NCBI GenBank assembly: GCA_017472255.1
Contig: JAFUQU010000037.1
Coordinates: 62,001 to 126,000, forward strand
Source of the DNA: Clostridia bacterium
GTDB taxonomy: Bacteria; Bacillota; Clostridia; Oscillospirales; CAG-272
Direction: 5' to 3'
DNA: 64,000 nucleotides
The notes beneath the pieces are model-generated. The model was not told the origin of the DNA, made no database searches, and saw only the letters and a program-made list of their open reading frames with translations. How positions within the stretch are numbered: position 1 is the first letter of the stretch; each line of letters begins with the position of its first letter. The position numbers and the translations under genes are program-made. This document shows positions 32,616 through 42,123 of the stretch, piece after piece.

Positions 32616-35543
32616 ATGAGAATCGGACTGGACGTCGGCTCGACCACGCTCAAGTGTGTCGTGCTGGACGACGCAAACAATATCATATACAAAACTTACA
32701 AACGCCACTTTGCGCAGATCACCGAAACCACCGTGGAGCTTCTCCGCACCCTCCGGGACGAGGTTCCCGGCGCGGCGGATGCCCTGCTGTCGGTGTCCGG
32801 CTCGGCCGGCATGGGTATGGCGGAAGCCAGCGGCATCGGCTTTGTACAGGAAGTCTATGCCACCCGTCTTGCCGTCAAGCGGCTTATCCCCGACACGGAT
32901 GTGGTCATCGAACTGGGCGGTGAAGATGCGAAAATTCTCTACCTCGATGGCACCATGGAAGTCCGTATGAACGGTTCCTGCGCAGGCGGCACCGGCGCAT
33001 TCATCGACCAAATGGCCACGCTGCTCGCCATTACGCCGGACGAGCTGAACGAGCTTTCCCACGGCTGCGAGAAAATCTACACCATCGCATCTCGCTGCGG
33101 CGTTTTCGCCAAGAGCGATATTCAGCCGCTGATCAATCAGGGCGCACGCAAGGAGGATATCTCCGCCAGCATCTTCAACGCGGTGGTTAATCAGACCATC
33201 GCCGGACTGGCGCAGGGACGTCCCATTTCCGGCAAGGTCGTTTATCTGGGCGGCCCGCTGACCTTCATGGACGGTCTACGAGCGGCCTTCGACAAGTCGC
33301 TGAACCTGACCGGCACCTGCCCCGATAACTCGCTTTATTTCGTCGCCATGGGCGCGGCCTTCGGCGCGGATATCGGCTCTACCCAGGCAACGCTGGCCGA
33401 GGGACTGGAGCGCATCGCAAACTATCATACCGAGGGACGCTACCTCTCCTGCCCGCCGCTTTTCCGCGAGCAGGCGGAGTATGACGAGTTCGCCGCCCGT
33501 CATGCCGCCGACAAGGTGGAGTACGCTTCCCCCGAAGCCTACGAAGGAAACGCCTACATCGGCATCGACGCCGGTTCCACCACCGTCAAGGCGGTGGTCA
33601 TGAGCGAAAACCGGGATATTCTGCTTTCGCTCTACCGTCCCAACAGCGGCAATCCCGTACCGATCATCCGGGAATTCCTCACCGACTTCTACGCGAAATA
33701 TCCGAAGATCAAAGTCGTTTCCTCCGCCGTCACCGGTTACGGCGAGGAGATCGTTAAGAACGCTTTCGCCGCCGACTTTGGTCTGGTGGAGACCATGGCG
33801 CACTTCTTCGCCGCCAAGCAGTTCATGCCCGATGTGGATTTCATCATTGATATTGGCGGACAGGATATCAAATGCTTCAAAATCCGCAACGGCGCGATTG
33901 ATAATATCTTCCTCAACGAAGCCTGCTCGTCGGGCTGCGGCTCCTTCCTGCAAACCTTCGCGGGCGCGCTGGGACAGGATATCGCCGATTTCGCGAAGGA
34001 AGGACTGTTTGCCAAAGCGCCGGTTGACCTCGGCTCCCGCTGTACCGTGTTCATGAATTCTTCGGTGAAGCAGGCGCAGAAGGACGGCGCTACGGTGGAC
34101 AACATCTCCGCCGGACTGTCCATTTCCGTGGTCAAGAACGCGCTGTATAAGGTCATCCGTGCCGCCAACGCCGATTCGCTGGGTCAGCATATCGTGGTGC
34201 AGGGCGGCACCTTCCTGAACGACGCGGTGCTCCGTGCCTTTGAGCAGGAGATCGGGCGCAATGTCGTCCGCCCCAACATTGCCGGACTGATGGGCGCCTA
34301 CGGCGCGGCAATCTACGCAAAGGACTGCTCCAGAGGTGAGTCCACGCTCCTTGATGCGGACAAGCTGAAAAACTTCAAGCACGATGTGAAGGTCACGACC
34401 TGCGGTCTCTGTGAGAATCACTGCCGCCTGACTATCAACACCTTCGACGGCGGACGCAAATTCATTGGCGGCAACCGCTGTGAGCGTCCCACGGCAAAGG
34501 GCGGTCACGCCGAGCATTACGATCTCTACGAGTACAAGCTGGAACTGCTGGGCGGCTATAACACCAAGCCCGATAAGCCCCGCGCGCGCATTGGTCTGCC
34601 CATGGGTCTGAATATGTACGAAATGCTTCCCTTCTGGCACGCATTCTTCACCAAACTGGGCTTTGAGCTGGTTGTATCGCCGCGAAGCGACCGCAAGCTC
34701 TATATCCGCGGACAGCAGACCATCCCGTCGGATACGGTATGCTTCCCCGCCAAGCTGCTCCACAGTCATATTGAAGCATTGCTGGACGAGGGCGTGGACG
34801 CGATTTTCTACCCCTGCATGACCTACAACTTCGACGAGCATCTGGGCGACAACCATTATAACTGCCCTGTGGTCGCCTATTATCCCGAGGTCATCGGCGC
34901 CAATGTGCCCGGCCTGCGCAATATCAAGTTTATCAACGATTACATCGGCGTTCACCGTCCGAAGGATTTCCCCGGAAAGATTTACGGCATCCTGTCCAAA
35001 TATTTTGACGGTCTGGATAAACAGCAGGTGAAGGAAGCCTGCGACGCCGCTTACGCCGAGCGGGACGCCTTCCTGGCGAAGGTGCGCGCAAAGGGCGAGG
35101 AATATATCAAAATCGCCCGGGAAAAGAAGATGCCCATCATCGTTCTGTCCGGACGTCCCTATCACGTTGACCCCGAGATCAACCACGGCATTGACCGCCT
35201 GATCTGCGAATGCGGCGCGGTGGTCGTGACCGAGGACGCGGTCAGCCATCATGTGGAAAAATTCAAGGTACACGTGCTGAACCAGTGGACGTATCATTCC
35301 CGCCTCTATGCGGCGGCGAAGTACATCGGTTCGCAGCCCGACATGAATCTGGTGCAGCTGGTTTCCTTCGGCTGCGGCGTGGACGCCATCACCACCGACG
35401 AGGTGCGTGAAATCCTCGAAGGAGAGGGCAAAATCTACACCCAGATTAAGATCGACGAGATCACTAATCTGGGCGCTGTGAAAATCCGCCTGCGCAGCCT
35501 GTTTGCAGCCTGCGAGGCAAAGGAAAGAGAGGCGAGAGCATGA
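32616..35543 (+). CDS. Acyl-CoA dehydratase activase-type ATPase (two BcrA/BadF domains plus DUF2229)
   Basis: A 975-residue protein of the ATP-dependent [4Fe-4S] reductase family that energises electrons for 2-hydroxyacyl-CoA dehydratases and related double-cubane enzymes. Domain 1 starts MRIGLDVGSTTLKCVVLD and has Fe-S cysteines in NGSCAGGTGAF and ASRCGVFAKSD. Domain 2 (from about 315) starts GIDAGSTTVKAVVM and has NEACSSGCGSFLQ and GSRCTVFMNSS. From about 600, a Cys segment (TCGLCENHCRLT) leads into DUF2229 (RIGLPMGLNMYEMLPFW). ATG 32616 follows AAAGGAGAAAGG. The stop overlaps the next gene by ATGA. Its true substrate partner is not known. Confidence 0.88.
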   Translation: MRIGLDVGSTTLKCVVLDDANNIIYKTYKRHFAQITETTVELLRTLRDEVPGAADALLSVSGSAGMGMAEASGIGFVQEVYATRLAVKRLIPDTDVVIELGGEDAKILYLDGTMEVRMNGSCAGGTGAFIDQMATLLAITPDELNELSHGCEKIYTIASRCGVFAKSDIQPLINQGARKEDISASIFNAVVNQTIAGLAQGRPISGKVVYLGGPLTFMDGLRAAFDKSLNLTGTCPDNSLYFVAMGAAFGADIGSTQATLAEGLERIANYHTEGRYLSCPPLFREQAEYDEFAARHAADKVEYASPEAYEGNAYIGIDAGSTTVKAVVMSENRDILLSLYRPNSGNPVPIIREFLTDFYAKYPKIKVVSSAVTGYGEEIVKNAFAADFGLVETMAHFFAAKQFMPDVDFIIDIGGQDIKCFKIRNGAIDNIFLNEACSSGCGSFLQTFAGALGQDIADFAKEGLFAKAPVDLGSRCTVFMNSSVKQAQKDGATVDNISAGLSISVVKNALYKVIRAANADSLGQHIVVQGGTFLNDAVLRAFEQEIGRNVVRPNIAGLMGAYGAAIYAKDCSRGESTLLDADKLKNFKHDVKVTTCGLCENHCRLTINTFDGGRKFIGGNRCERPTAKGGHAEHYDLYEYKLELLGGYNTKPDKPRARIGLPMGLNMYEMLPFWHAFFTKLGFELVVSPRSDRKLYIRGQQTIPSDTVCFPAKLLHSHIEALLDEGVDAIFYPCMTYNFDEHLGDNHYNCPVVAYYPEVIGANVPGLRNIKFINDYIGVHRPKDFPGKIYGILSKYFDGLDKQQVKEACDAAYAERDAFLAKVRAKGEEYIKIAREKKMPIIVLSGRPYHVDPEINHGIDRLICECGAVVVTEDAVSHHVEKFKVHVLNQWTYHSRLYAAAKYIGSQPDMNLVQLVSFGCGVDAITTDEVREILEGEGKIYTQIKIDEITNLGAVKIRLRSLFAACEAKEREARA

Positions 35544-36877
35544 GCTGTGAAAACTGCAAATCCTGTGAAATGAATCAGGAAACGCGCATAGAATTTACCA
35601 AGGAGATGAAGAAGGATTACACCATCCTTGTTCCGAATATGCTCTCCAACCACTTCAAGCTCCTGTTGAAGGTTTTCGCAAACGAGGGCTACAACGTGGA
35701 GCTGCTGACCAACGAGGGACGATCGGTAGTCGAGTGCGGACTTAAGTACGTACATAACGATACCTGTTATCCCGCGCTCCTCGTGATCGGTCAGATGATC
35801 GACGCTCTGCAAAGCGGCAAATACGACCTGAACAAGGTGGCGCTGATTATCAGCCAGACCGGCGGAGGCTGCCGCGCATCCAACTACATTCACCTGCTGC
35901 GCAAAGCGCTGAAAAAAGCGGGTCTCAGCCAGATTCCGGTCATTTCCCTGAACCTGTCGGGACTGGAGAAGAACAGCGGTTTCAAGCTGACGCTGGGTCT
36001 TATCCGCCGTCTGATCGCGGCGATGGCTTACGGCGATATACTGATGCTGTTGGCAAATCAGGTTCGTCCCTATGAGACGGTCAAAGGCGCGGCTGACGCG
36101 CTGGTTGACCGGTGGGCGGATCAGCTGGTCGCCGAGTTTGACGCGGGCAAGGGCTTTGCGAAAGGTGCGCTGCGCTCCTATATGCAGCAGATCGTGGCAG
36201 ATTTCGCGGCGATTCCCGTTGACCGCTCCAGAAAATGCGTCAAAGTGGGTATTGTCGGCGAAATCTACGTTAAATTCTCGTCGCTGGCCAACAATCACCT
36301 GGAAGAATTCCTCGCTTCCGAGGGCTGCGAGGTGAATGTGCCCGGACTTATGAGCTTTATTCTCTTCAAGGTGGACAACCGCATGGAGGATATTAAGCTC
36401 TACGGCGGCAGCAAGGCGAAATTCGCCGTCTGCAAGGTGCTCTATAACTATCTCGCGGGTATCGAGGAAATCATGATTGATGTGGTCCGCGAAGTCGGCA
36501 GATTCAATCCCCCCACCGCGTACTCTCATTTGCGCGAACTGATCTACGGCATCGAGGGTTACGGCTGCAAGATGGGCGAGGGCTGGCTGCTTACCGCGGA
36601 AATGCTGGAGCTGATCGAGAACGGCTATGGCAACATTGTTTGCGCACAGCCCTTCGGCTGCCTGCCCAACCATATCGTGGGCAAGGGCATGATCCGCCGT
36701 CTGCGGGAGCTTCACCCTGAATCCAACATCGTTCCCATCGACTATGACCCGGGCGCAACCCGCGTGAATCAGGAAAACCGCATCAAGCTGATGCTTTCCG
36801 TGGCACGGGAAAACATGGGCACTGCTGCCGCACCTGAGAAAGCAGCTGAACCCGCACGCGAACCCGCCACCGTCTGA
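35540..36877 (+). CDS. 2-hydroxyacyl-CoA dehydratase (HgdB)-like protein
   Basis: A 445-residue protein that corresponds to the dehydratase-like C-terminal part of the large (about 1400-residue) activase fusions known in Clostridia, but encoded separately. The N-terminus has a Cys cluster, MSCENCKSCEMNQETR. Conserved segments are YVHNDTCYPALLVIGQ, QTGGGCRASNYIHLLRKAL and CAQPFGCLPNHIVGKGM; their Cys residues could bind an iron-sulfur cluster. The C-terminus is Ala/Pro/Glu rich. The 4-base overlap (ATGA) with the activase gene implies coupled synthesis of two subunits. Its physiological reaction is unassigned. Confidence 0.85.
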   Translation: MSCENCKSCEMNQETRIEFTKEMKKDYTILVPNMLSNHFKLLLKVFANEGYNVELLTNEGRSVVECGLKYVHNDTCYPALLVIGQMIDALQSGKYDLNKVALIISQTGGGCRASNYIHLLRKALKKAGLSQIPVISLNLSGLEKNSGFKLTLGLIRRLIAAMAYGDILMLLANQVRPYETVKGAADALVDRWADQLVAEFDAGKGFAKGALRSYMQQIVADFAAIPVDRSRKCVKVGIVGEIYVKFSSLANNHLEEFLASEGCEVNVPGLMSFILFKVDNRMEDIKLYGGSKAKFAVCKVLYNYLAGIEEIMIDVVREVGRFNPPTAYSHLRELIYGIEGYGCKMGEGWLLTAEMLELIENGYGNIVCAQPFGCLPNHIVGKGMIRRLRELHPESNIVPIDYDPGATRVNQENRIKLMLSVARENMGTAAAPEKAAEPAREPATV

Positions 36878-38034
36878 TGGAGATTCCCGCATATGCCGCC
36901 CGGGTGGTCGGACGGCTGGAGAAAGCGGGCTATGAAGCCTGGTGCGTGGGCGGATGTGTCCGCGATACGCTGATGGGGCGTGTGCCCAACGACTGGGACG
37001 TTACTACCTCGGCGCTGCCCGAACAAACCCTCGCCCTGTTTGACGGCGTGTTCTGTGCCGACGGCGAGAAGCCCTTCAAGGCCGTTCCCACCGGCATTGC
37101 CCACGGTACGGTCACAGTTCTCTCCTGCGGTCAGCCGGTGGAGGTCACAACCTATCGTGTGGACGGCGAATATACCGACTGCCGCCGCCCCGATTCGGTG
37201 AGCTTCACGTCCTCCCTGACCGAGGATCTGGTCCGCCGGGATTTTACGATCAACGCCATGGCTTATTCGCCCACTGCCGGTCTGCGCGACCCTTACGGCG
37301 GCGCGGACGATCTGGCGGCGGGGATTATCCGCTGCGTAGGCGACCCGGTAAAACGTTTCTCGGAAGATGCGCTGCGCATTCTCCGGGCACTGCGGTTTGC
37401 GTCGGTGCTTGGGTTTACCATCGACGACGCCACCGCCGATGCCCTGCTCGCTCTGCGGGGACTGCTTGATAAAATTTCCCGGGAAAGGGTCAGCGCAGAA
37501 CTGGCAAAGCTGCTCTGCGGCAGGGACGCAGCGGCGGTTCTGAGCCGTTTTACGCCGGTTCTGACGCAGATTTTGCCCGGCGCGGTGGTGGATGTCCCCC
37601 TGCTGACCCGGCTTCACGGAGAGCCGCTGACCACGCTGCTGGCGGCGCTGTCGGCGGACGGAAGCGATCTTCTCCGGCTCCGCTTCGACAGCCGAACCTG
37701 TTCCCGCGTGGCGCTGCTCGCACGGGAACGGAACCGCCCGCTTTCATGCAAGCTGGACGTGAAATGCCTCTGCCGGGATATCGGCCATGATGCCGCCCGG
37801 GAGCTGATGCGTCTGCGCGGCGATAGGAAGGCGGAGAGCTGGCTTCTTGAAATTCTCGCCGACGGGGACTGCGTGAGCATTGCGCAGCTGGCGGTCGGCG
37901 GACGTGAGATGCTGTCGCTGGGCATCCCGTCAAACAAAATCGGAAACGTACTGGACGCGCTCCTGAACGCTGTGATGGAAGGGCGTGTCCCCAATGAAAA
38001 ATCTGCCTTAGAGGAATTTGCTGCAACCCTATGA
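36877..38034 (+). CDS. cca: CCA-adding tRNA nucleotidyltransferase
   Basis: A class II nucleotidyltransferase (385 residues) that adds or repairs the 3' CCA end of tRNA. The head domain shows WCVGGCVRDTLMGRVPNDWDVTT (about 22-44), with the metal-binding Asp pair. It also has VRRDFTINAMAY (about 119-130), which carries the RRD motif, and an EDALRILRALRFA segment (about 164-176). No clear HD phosphohydrolase domain is present; the length fits the shorter Gram-positive type. It starts one base into the preceding stop (TGATG), and its stop overlaps the next gene (ATGA), so it is in a tight operon. Confidence 0.9.
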   Translation: MEIPAYAARVVGRLEKAGYEAWCVGGCVRDTLMGRVPNDWDVTTSALPEQTLALFDGVFCADGEKPFKAVPTGIAHGTVTVLSCGQPVEVTTYRVDGEYTDCRRPDSVSFTSSLTEDLVRRDFTINAMAYSPTAGLRDPYGGADDLAAGIIRCVGDPVKRFSEDALRILRALRFASVLGFTIDDATADALLALRGLLDKISRERVSAELAKLLCGRDAAAVLSRFTPVLTQILPGAVVDVPLLTRLHGEPLTTLLAALSADGSDLLRLRFDSRTCSRVALLARERNRPLSCKLDVKCLCRDIGHDAARELMRLRGDRKAESWLLEILADGDCVSIAQLAVGGREMLSLGIPSNKIGNVLDALLNAVMEGRVPNEKSALEEFAATL

Positions 38035-38909
38035 AAACGCTGGTCATCATTAATCAACACACGGCGAAGCGTGAACTTCGAACCGGACTGCTGGAGATTC
38101 TTGACATTCTGACCAAAGCCGGATGGACGTGTACCGTCCACCCAACCCAATCGGCAGGCGATGCTTCCAATGCCGTCAGCCCGGATTATGACCGGATTGT
38201 CTGTATCGGCGGCGACGGCACCCTGAACGAGGTAGTTGCCGGACTGACCACGCTGACGCCCGGTGAACGTCCTCCGGTGGGCTATATTCCCGCTGGAACC
38301 ACCAACGATTTTGCCGCCAGCCTGGGCATTCCTATCGACCCGCTGGAAGCTGCGAAGCGGATTGTAAGCGCCCTGCCCCGTCCCATGGACTGCGGGCGTC
38401 TGAATGGGCACAGCTTTAACTATATCGCTTCCTTCGGCGCGTTCACTGAGGTTTCCTACGAGACGCCGCAGACGCTGAAAAATTCCCTCGGTCATTTTGC
38501 ATATGTGCTGGAGGGCGTAGCCAAGCCGGGCATCAAGCCTTACCCGATACGCTTTACTACGGATAACGAGGTCATGGAAGGCGAGTTTGCCTTCGGCGCT
38601 TTTGCCAATACCCGTTCCATCGGCGGCGTGATTCATCTGAACCCCGATCAGGTAGCCTTCGACGACGGGCTGCATGAGTATCTGTTGATTCGTATGCCGA
38701 AAAATCCCACCGAGCTGGGACAGATTGCCCATGAGCTGCGAACCGGTGCATATATGACGAGCCGGGACGGCATGATTCGCTTCGGCCGCTTTGACCGGGG
38801 AACCATCGACTGCGGCGCCATGAGCTGGTCGCTGGACGGCGAATGCGTGCGCACCGAGGGCGCCGTAACCGTAGAAAACCTGCGCCACGCCTACCAACTC
38901 TGCTACTAA
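38031..38909 (+). CDS. Diacylglycerol/lipid kinase family protein
   Basis: A 292-residue kinase of the DagK/YegS family. Visible are IVCIGGDGTLNEVVAGL (about 56-72), the nucleotide-binding GGDGT motif, PAGTTNDFAASLGIP (about 86-100) and, near the C-terminus, DGLHEYLLIR and WSLDGECVRTEG. Family members phosphorylate diacylglycerol or related lipids at the membrane. The start overlaps the cca stop by ATGA. It has no transmembrane segment, as is usual for DgkB-like enzymes. Whether the substrate is diacylglycerol or another lipid is not resolved. Confidence 0.85.
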   Translation: MKTLVIINQHTAKRELRTGLLEILDILTKAGWTCTVHPTQSAGDASNAVSPDYDRIVCIGGDGTLNEVVAGLTTLTPGERPPVGYIPAGTTNDFAASLGIPIDPLEAAKRIVSALPRPMDCGRLNGHSFNYIASFGAFTEVSYETPQTLKNSLGHFAYVLEGVAKPGIKPYPIRFTTDNEVMEGEFAFGAFANTRSIGGVIHLNPDQVAFDDGLHEYLLIRMPKNPTELGQIAHELRTGAYMTSRDGMIRFGRFDRGTIDCGAMSWSLDGECVRTEGAVTVENLRHAYQLCY

Positions 38910-38930
38910 CATTCTGAAAGGAATAACAAT

Positions 38931-40112
38931 ATGAAAGAAGTTCTTCTCTGCAAATACGGTGAGCTGATCCTCAAGGGCGCGAACCGTTCCTATTTCGAGG
39001 GACTGCTCTTAAAGGAGCTGAAAACCCGCATCCGCCGGGCGGGCGACTTCGATATTTACAAAGCCCAGAGCACGATCTACATCGAGCCGAAGGACGACAG
39101 CTGCGATCTGGACGCCGCGCTGGAATACGCCACCAGGGTGTTCGGCATCGTCACCGTTGACCGCGCCTGCGTGGTAGAAAAGGACGCGGATGCCATCTTC
39201 AAAGCGGCGAAAGAGTATCTGCCTCAGTTCCTCACCGGCGTGCGCACCTTTAAAGCTGATGCCCGCCGCAGCGATAAGCGCTTCCCCATGACCTCTCCCG
39301 AGCTGTCCGCCCACATTGGCGCGGCGGTGCTGGAGGCAATGCCAAAGCTGAAGGTTGATCTGTACAACCCCGAAATCATCGTGCGGGTGGAAATTCGCGA
39401 GTATGGCGCGTACATCCACGCCGGACAGTACAAGGGCGCGGGCGGTATGCCCCTCGGCTCCAGCGGCAAGGGTCTGCTGCTTCTTTCCGGCGGCATTGAC
39501 AGCCCGGTGGCCGGCTTCATGATGGCAAAGCGCGGCGTAGTGCTGGAAGCGCTGCACTTCGAGAGCTTCCCCTACACCAGCGAACGCGCCCGTGAGAAGG
39601 TGCTGGAGCTGGCGCAGATTCTCTGCGAATATTCGACCCATATCAAGGTACACGTAATCTCCCTGACCCACATTCAGGAGGAGCTGCGCCGCGCCTGCAA
39701 CGAGGATTACTTTACCCTGCTCCTCCGCCGCTACATGATGACCCTCGCTCAGCGTACCGCCGAAAAGTACCGCTGCGGTGCGCTCATTACCGGCGAGAGC
39801 CTGGCGCAGGTTGCCAGCCAGACCATGGCGGCCATCGCCGTCACCGACAACGCGGTGTCCATGCCGGTTCTGCGCCCCTGCATCGGTCTTGATAAGGAGG
39901 AGATTGTCTCCATCGCCCGGAAGATCGGAACCTTTGAAACGTCCATCCAGCCCTATGAGGACTGCTGCACCGTCTTCACGCCCCGCCATCCCCGCACCCG
40001 TCCGGAGCTTGACAAGGTGCTGGCAGAGGAAGCGAAGCTGGACTTCAACGCCCTCTGCGATGAGGCGTTTGAGACGCTCAATACCTACGATATTCGCATT
40101 GACGAGGAGTAA
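38931..40112 (+). CDS. thiI: tRNA 4-thiouridine synthase ThiI
   Basis: ThiI adenylates U8 of tRNA for sulfur transfer and in some bacteria also supplies sulfur for thiamine. The 393-residue protein has the N-terminal ferredoxin-like domain (KYGELILKGANRSYFE, about 8-23), a THUMP domain (about 60-165), and the PP-loop SGGIDSPVAGFMMAKRG (about 185-201). TGESLAQVASQTM and EDCCTVFTPRHP follow. There is no C-terminal rhodanese domain, as in Bacillus. It lies 21 bases after the lipid kinase gene and has AAAGGAAT upstream. Confidence 0.95.
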   Translation: MKEVLLCKYGELILKGANRSYFEGLLLKELKTRIRRAGDFDIYKAQSTIYIEPKDDSCDLDAALEYATRVFGIVTVDRACVVEKDADAIFKAAKEYLPQFLTGVRTFKADARRSDKRFPMTSPELSAHIGAAVLEAMPKLKVDLYNPEIIVRVEIREYGAYIHAGQYKGAGGMPLGSSGKGLLLLSGGIDSPVAGFMMAKRGVVLEALHFESFPYTSERAREKVLELAQILCEYSTHIKVHVISLTHIQEELRRACNEDYFTLLLRRYMMTLAQRTAEKYRCGALITGESLAQVASQTMAAIAVTDNAVSMPVLRPCIGLDKEEIVSIARKIGTFETSIQPYEDCCTVFTPRHPRTRPELDKVLAEEAKLDFNALCDEAFETLNTYDIRIDEE

Positions 40113-40168
40113 ACTGGAGAATATTGGTGTGATTTTCGCAGGAATTTGCGGAAATTGTCCTTATCCTC

Positions 40169-40197
40169 TTGACAGCGGACGGTTTTTTGTATAAAAT
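40169..40197 (+). promoter_or_regulatory. Promoter of rny
   Basis: TTGACA (40169-40174) and TAAAAT (40192-40197) with 17-base spacing, about 150 bases upstream of the rny start. The intervening leader shows no clear hairpin. Confidence 0.6.
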
Positions 40198-40344
40198 ATA
40201 TGTATATGCGTTTTCTGTTTCGCCGGAAAAGCGCGTACACTTATTATGATAGACAGCGATCATCATCATTGAATACACCGAAGCAATAGTGACGAGCGTT
40301 TTCTATATAATCCATCAACAAACATTTTAAGGAGGTGTTCTATA

Positions 40345-41892
40345 TTGGTTGAAATTATCATTAGCGTATTGATTTCGGTCGCGGTATGCATACCGCTGGG
40401 AATATTTCTCGGTATTACTTACAGAAAAAAAGTCGGCGAAGCTGAGATAGGATCGGCTGAGGAACAGGCAAAGAGAATCATCGAGGAAGGCGAAAAGACC
40501 GCCGAAAGCAAGAAGAAGGAAGCGCTGATCGAGGCGAAGGAAGAAATCCTGCGCCAGAAGAACGACGCTGAACGCGAAATCAAGGAGCGCCGCGCCGAGC
40601 TGTCACGGCTGGAAGCGCGGGCTGCCAAAAAAGAGGAGCAGGTAGACCGCAAGCTCGAAAGCCTTGAGCATAAGGACGAAGCCCTCAACAAGAAGCTGAA
40701 GGAGTGTTCCGATACCCGCGATGAAATCGAGGCGATCAAGGTCAAGCACCTTGAGACTCTGGAAAAAATCGCTGGACTCACCGCCGAGGAAGCGAAGGCA
40801 CAGATCGTCTCCCGTATCGACGACGAGGTGAAGCACGAAACCGCACAGAAGCTCATCGAGTATGAGCAGCAGTTCAAGGAAGATGCCGATCAGAAGGCGA
40901 AGGATATTCTGGCGCTGGCCATTCAGCGCTGCGCGTCGGAGACGGTCGCCGAGACCACCGTTTCGGTGGTGGCACTGCCCAACGACGAAATGAAGGGACG
41001 CATCATTGGCCGCGAGGGACGCAACATCCACGCCATCGAAGCCATGACCGGCGTTGACCTGATTATCGACGATACCCCCGAAGCCATTACCCTGTCCAGC
41101 TTCGATCCTGTCCGCCGCGAGGTGGCACGCATCGCGCTGGAGCGCCTGATTTCGGACGGACGAATCCATCCGGCACGCATCGAGGAAATGGTGGAAAAGG
41201 CAAGACGCGACGTGGACGCCATGATCAAGCAGGCGGGCGAGCGCGCAACCTACGATACCGGCATTCACGGCATCAATATCGAACTGATCAAGCTGCTTGG
41301 ACGGCTTCGTTTCCGTACCAGCTATGGTCAGAATGTGCTTGACCACTCCATCGAAGTTGCATTGCTCTCGGGCATGATCGCCGACGAACTGGGTGTGGAC
41401 AGCACCATGGCAAAGAGAGCCGGTCTGCTCCATGATATCGGAAAAGCGTTGACCCAGGAAATCGAGGGCTCGCACGTTCAGCTGGGTGTGGATATCGTCC
41501 GCAAGTTCAAGGAGAACAAGGAGATTATTCACGCTGTGGAAGCACATCACAACGATGTGGAGCCTCAGACAATCACCGCAATCATCGTGCAGGCGGCAGA
41601 CGCCATTTCGGCAGCCAGACCGGGCGCGAGACGCGAGGATCTGGAGAATTACATCAAGCGTCTGCAAAAGCTCGAGGAAATTACCTACAGCTTCCCCGGT
41701 GTCGAAAAGACCTACGCCATTCAGGCAGGCCGCGAGGTGCGCATCTGTGTCAAACCCGAGGAGGTCAACGACGAGCAGATGGTTGTCCTTGCACGTGACA
41801 TCGTGAAGAAGATCGAAGCCGAACTGCAATATCCGGGTCAGATTAAGGTACATATGATCCGTGAAAGCAGAGCCATCGATTACGCAAAATAA
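40345..41892 (+). CDS. rny: Ribonuclease Y
   Basis: RNase Y is the membrane-bound endoribonuclease that starts mRNA decay in many Firmicutes. The 515-residue protein has an N-terminal transmembrane helix ([20 protein letters not shown]), a long Lys/Glu-rich coiled coil (about 30-185) and a KH domain ([19 protein letters not shown], about 216-234). The HD domain carries HDIGKA (from about 370) and [10 protein letters not shown]. The start is TTG 40345 with an excellent AAGGAGGTG upstream. Length and domain order are standard. Confidence 0.96.
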   Translation: MVEIIISVLISVAVCIPLGIFLGITYRKKVGEAEIGSAEEQAKRIIEEGEKTAESKKKEALIEAKEEILRQKNDAEREIKERRAELSRLEARAAKKEEQVDRKLESLEHKDEALNKKLKECSDTRDEIEAIKVKHLETLEKIAGLTAEEAKAQIVSRIDDEVKHETAQKLIEYEQQFKEDADQKAKDILALAIQRCASETVAETTVSVVALPNDEMKGRIIGREGRNIHAIEAMTGVDLIIDDTPEAITLSSFDPVRREVARIALERLISDGRIHPARIEEMVEKARRDVDAMIKQAGERATYDTGIHGINIELIKLLGRLRFRTSYGQNVLDHSIEVALLSGMIADELGVDSTMAKRAGLLHDIGKALTQEIEGSHVQLGVDIVRKFKENKEIIHAVEAHHNDVEPQTITAIIVQAADAISAARPGARREDLENYIKRLQKLEEITYSFPGVEKTYAIQAGREVRICVKPEEVNDEQMVVLARDIVKKIEAELQYPGQIKVHMIRESRAIDYAK

Positions 41893-42017
41893 ATCAGAGA
41901 TTATCTATACAGGTTCGTTTCGCTGCTATATACCCCCTGCTCCGCCCTGCGTGAGTTTGACATATATACTTCTGAAAAACGAAAATATAGGCTTTGCGCT
42001 TTGATATACATTGCGGC

Positions 42018-42044
42018 AGGAGCCGCGGCAGTGCCGCGGCTCCT
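42018..42044 (+). terminator. Terminator of rny
   Basis: AGGAGCCGCGGCA (42018-42030) and TGCCGCGGCTCCT (42032-42044) form a perfect 13-base stem, followed by GATATTTTAT. It lies 125 bases after rny; the DNA in between (41893-42017) holds nothing I can assign. Confidence 0.8.
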
Positions 42045-42057
42045 GATATTTTATATA

Positions 42058-42097
42058 AAAGCAACGGTCGCACAGTTTATGTGCAGCCGTTGCTTTT
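42058..42097 (-). terminator. Terminator of the solute-binding protein gene
   Basis: AAAGCAACGG and CGCACA on the left pair with TGTGC and CCGTTGCTTT on the right (42058-42097), leaving small internal mismatches. On the minus strand the stem ends in a T-rich run. It converges with the rny terminator. Confidence 0.75.
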
Positions 42098-42123
42098 ATG
42101 ATGCGGAATGTTCGAAGAATCGC

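Noticed and set aside
33276..35297. Minus-strand frame of 673 codons opposite the activase gene
   Set aside because: The plus-strand protein has clear Fe-S and ATPase motifs; the reverse frame shows only composition effects (Val/Gly/His-rich) and no ribosome site.
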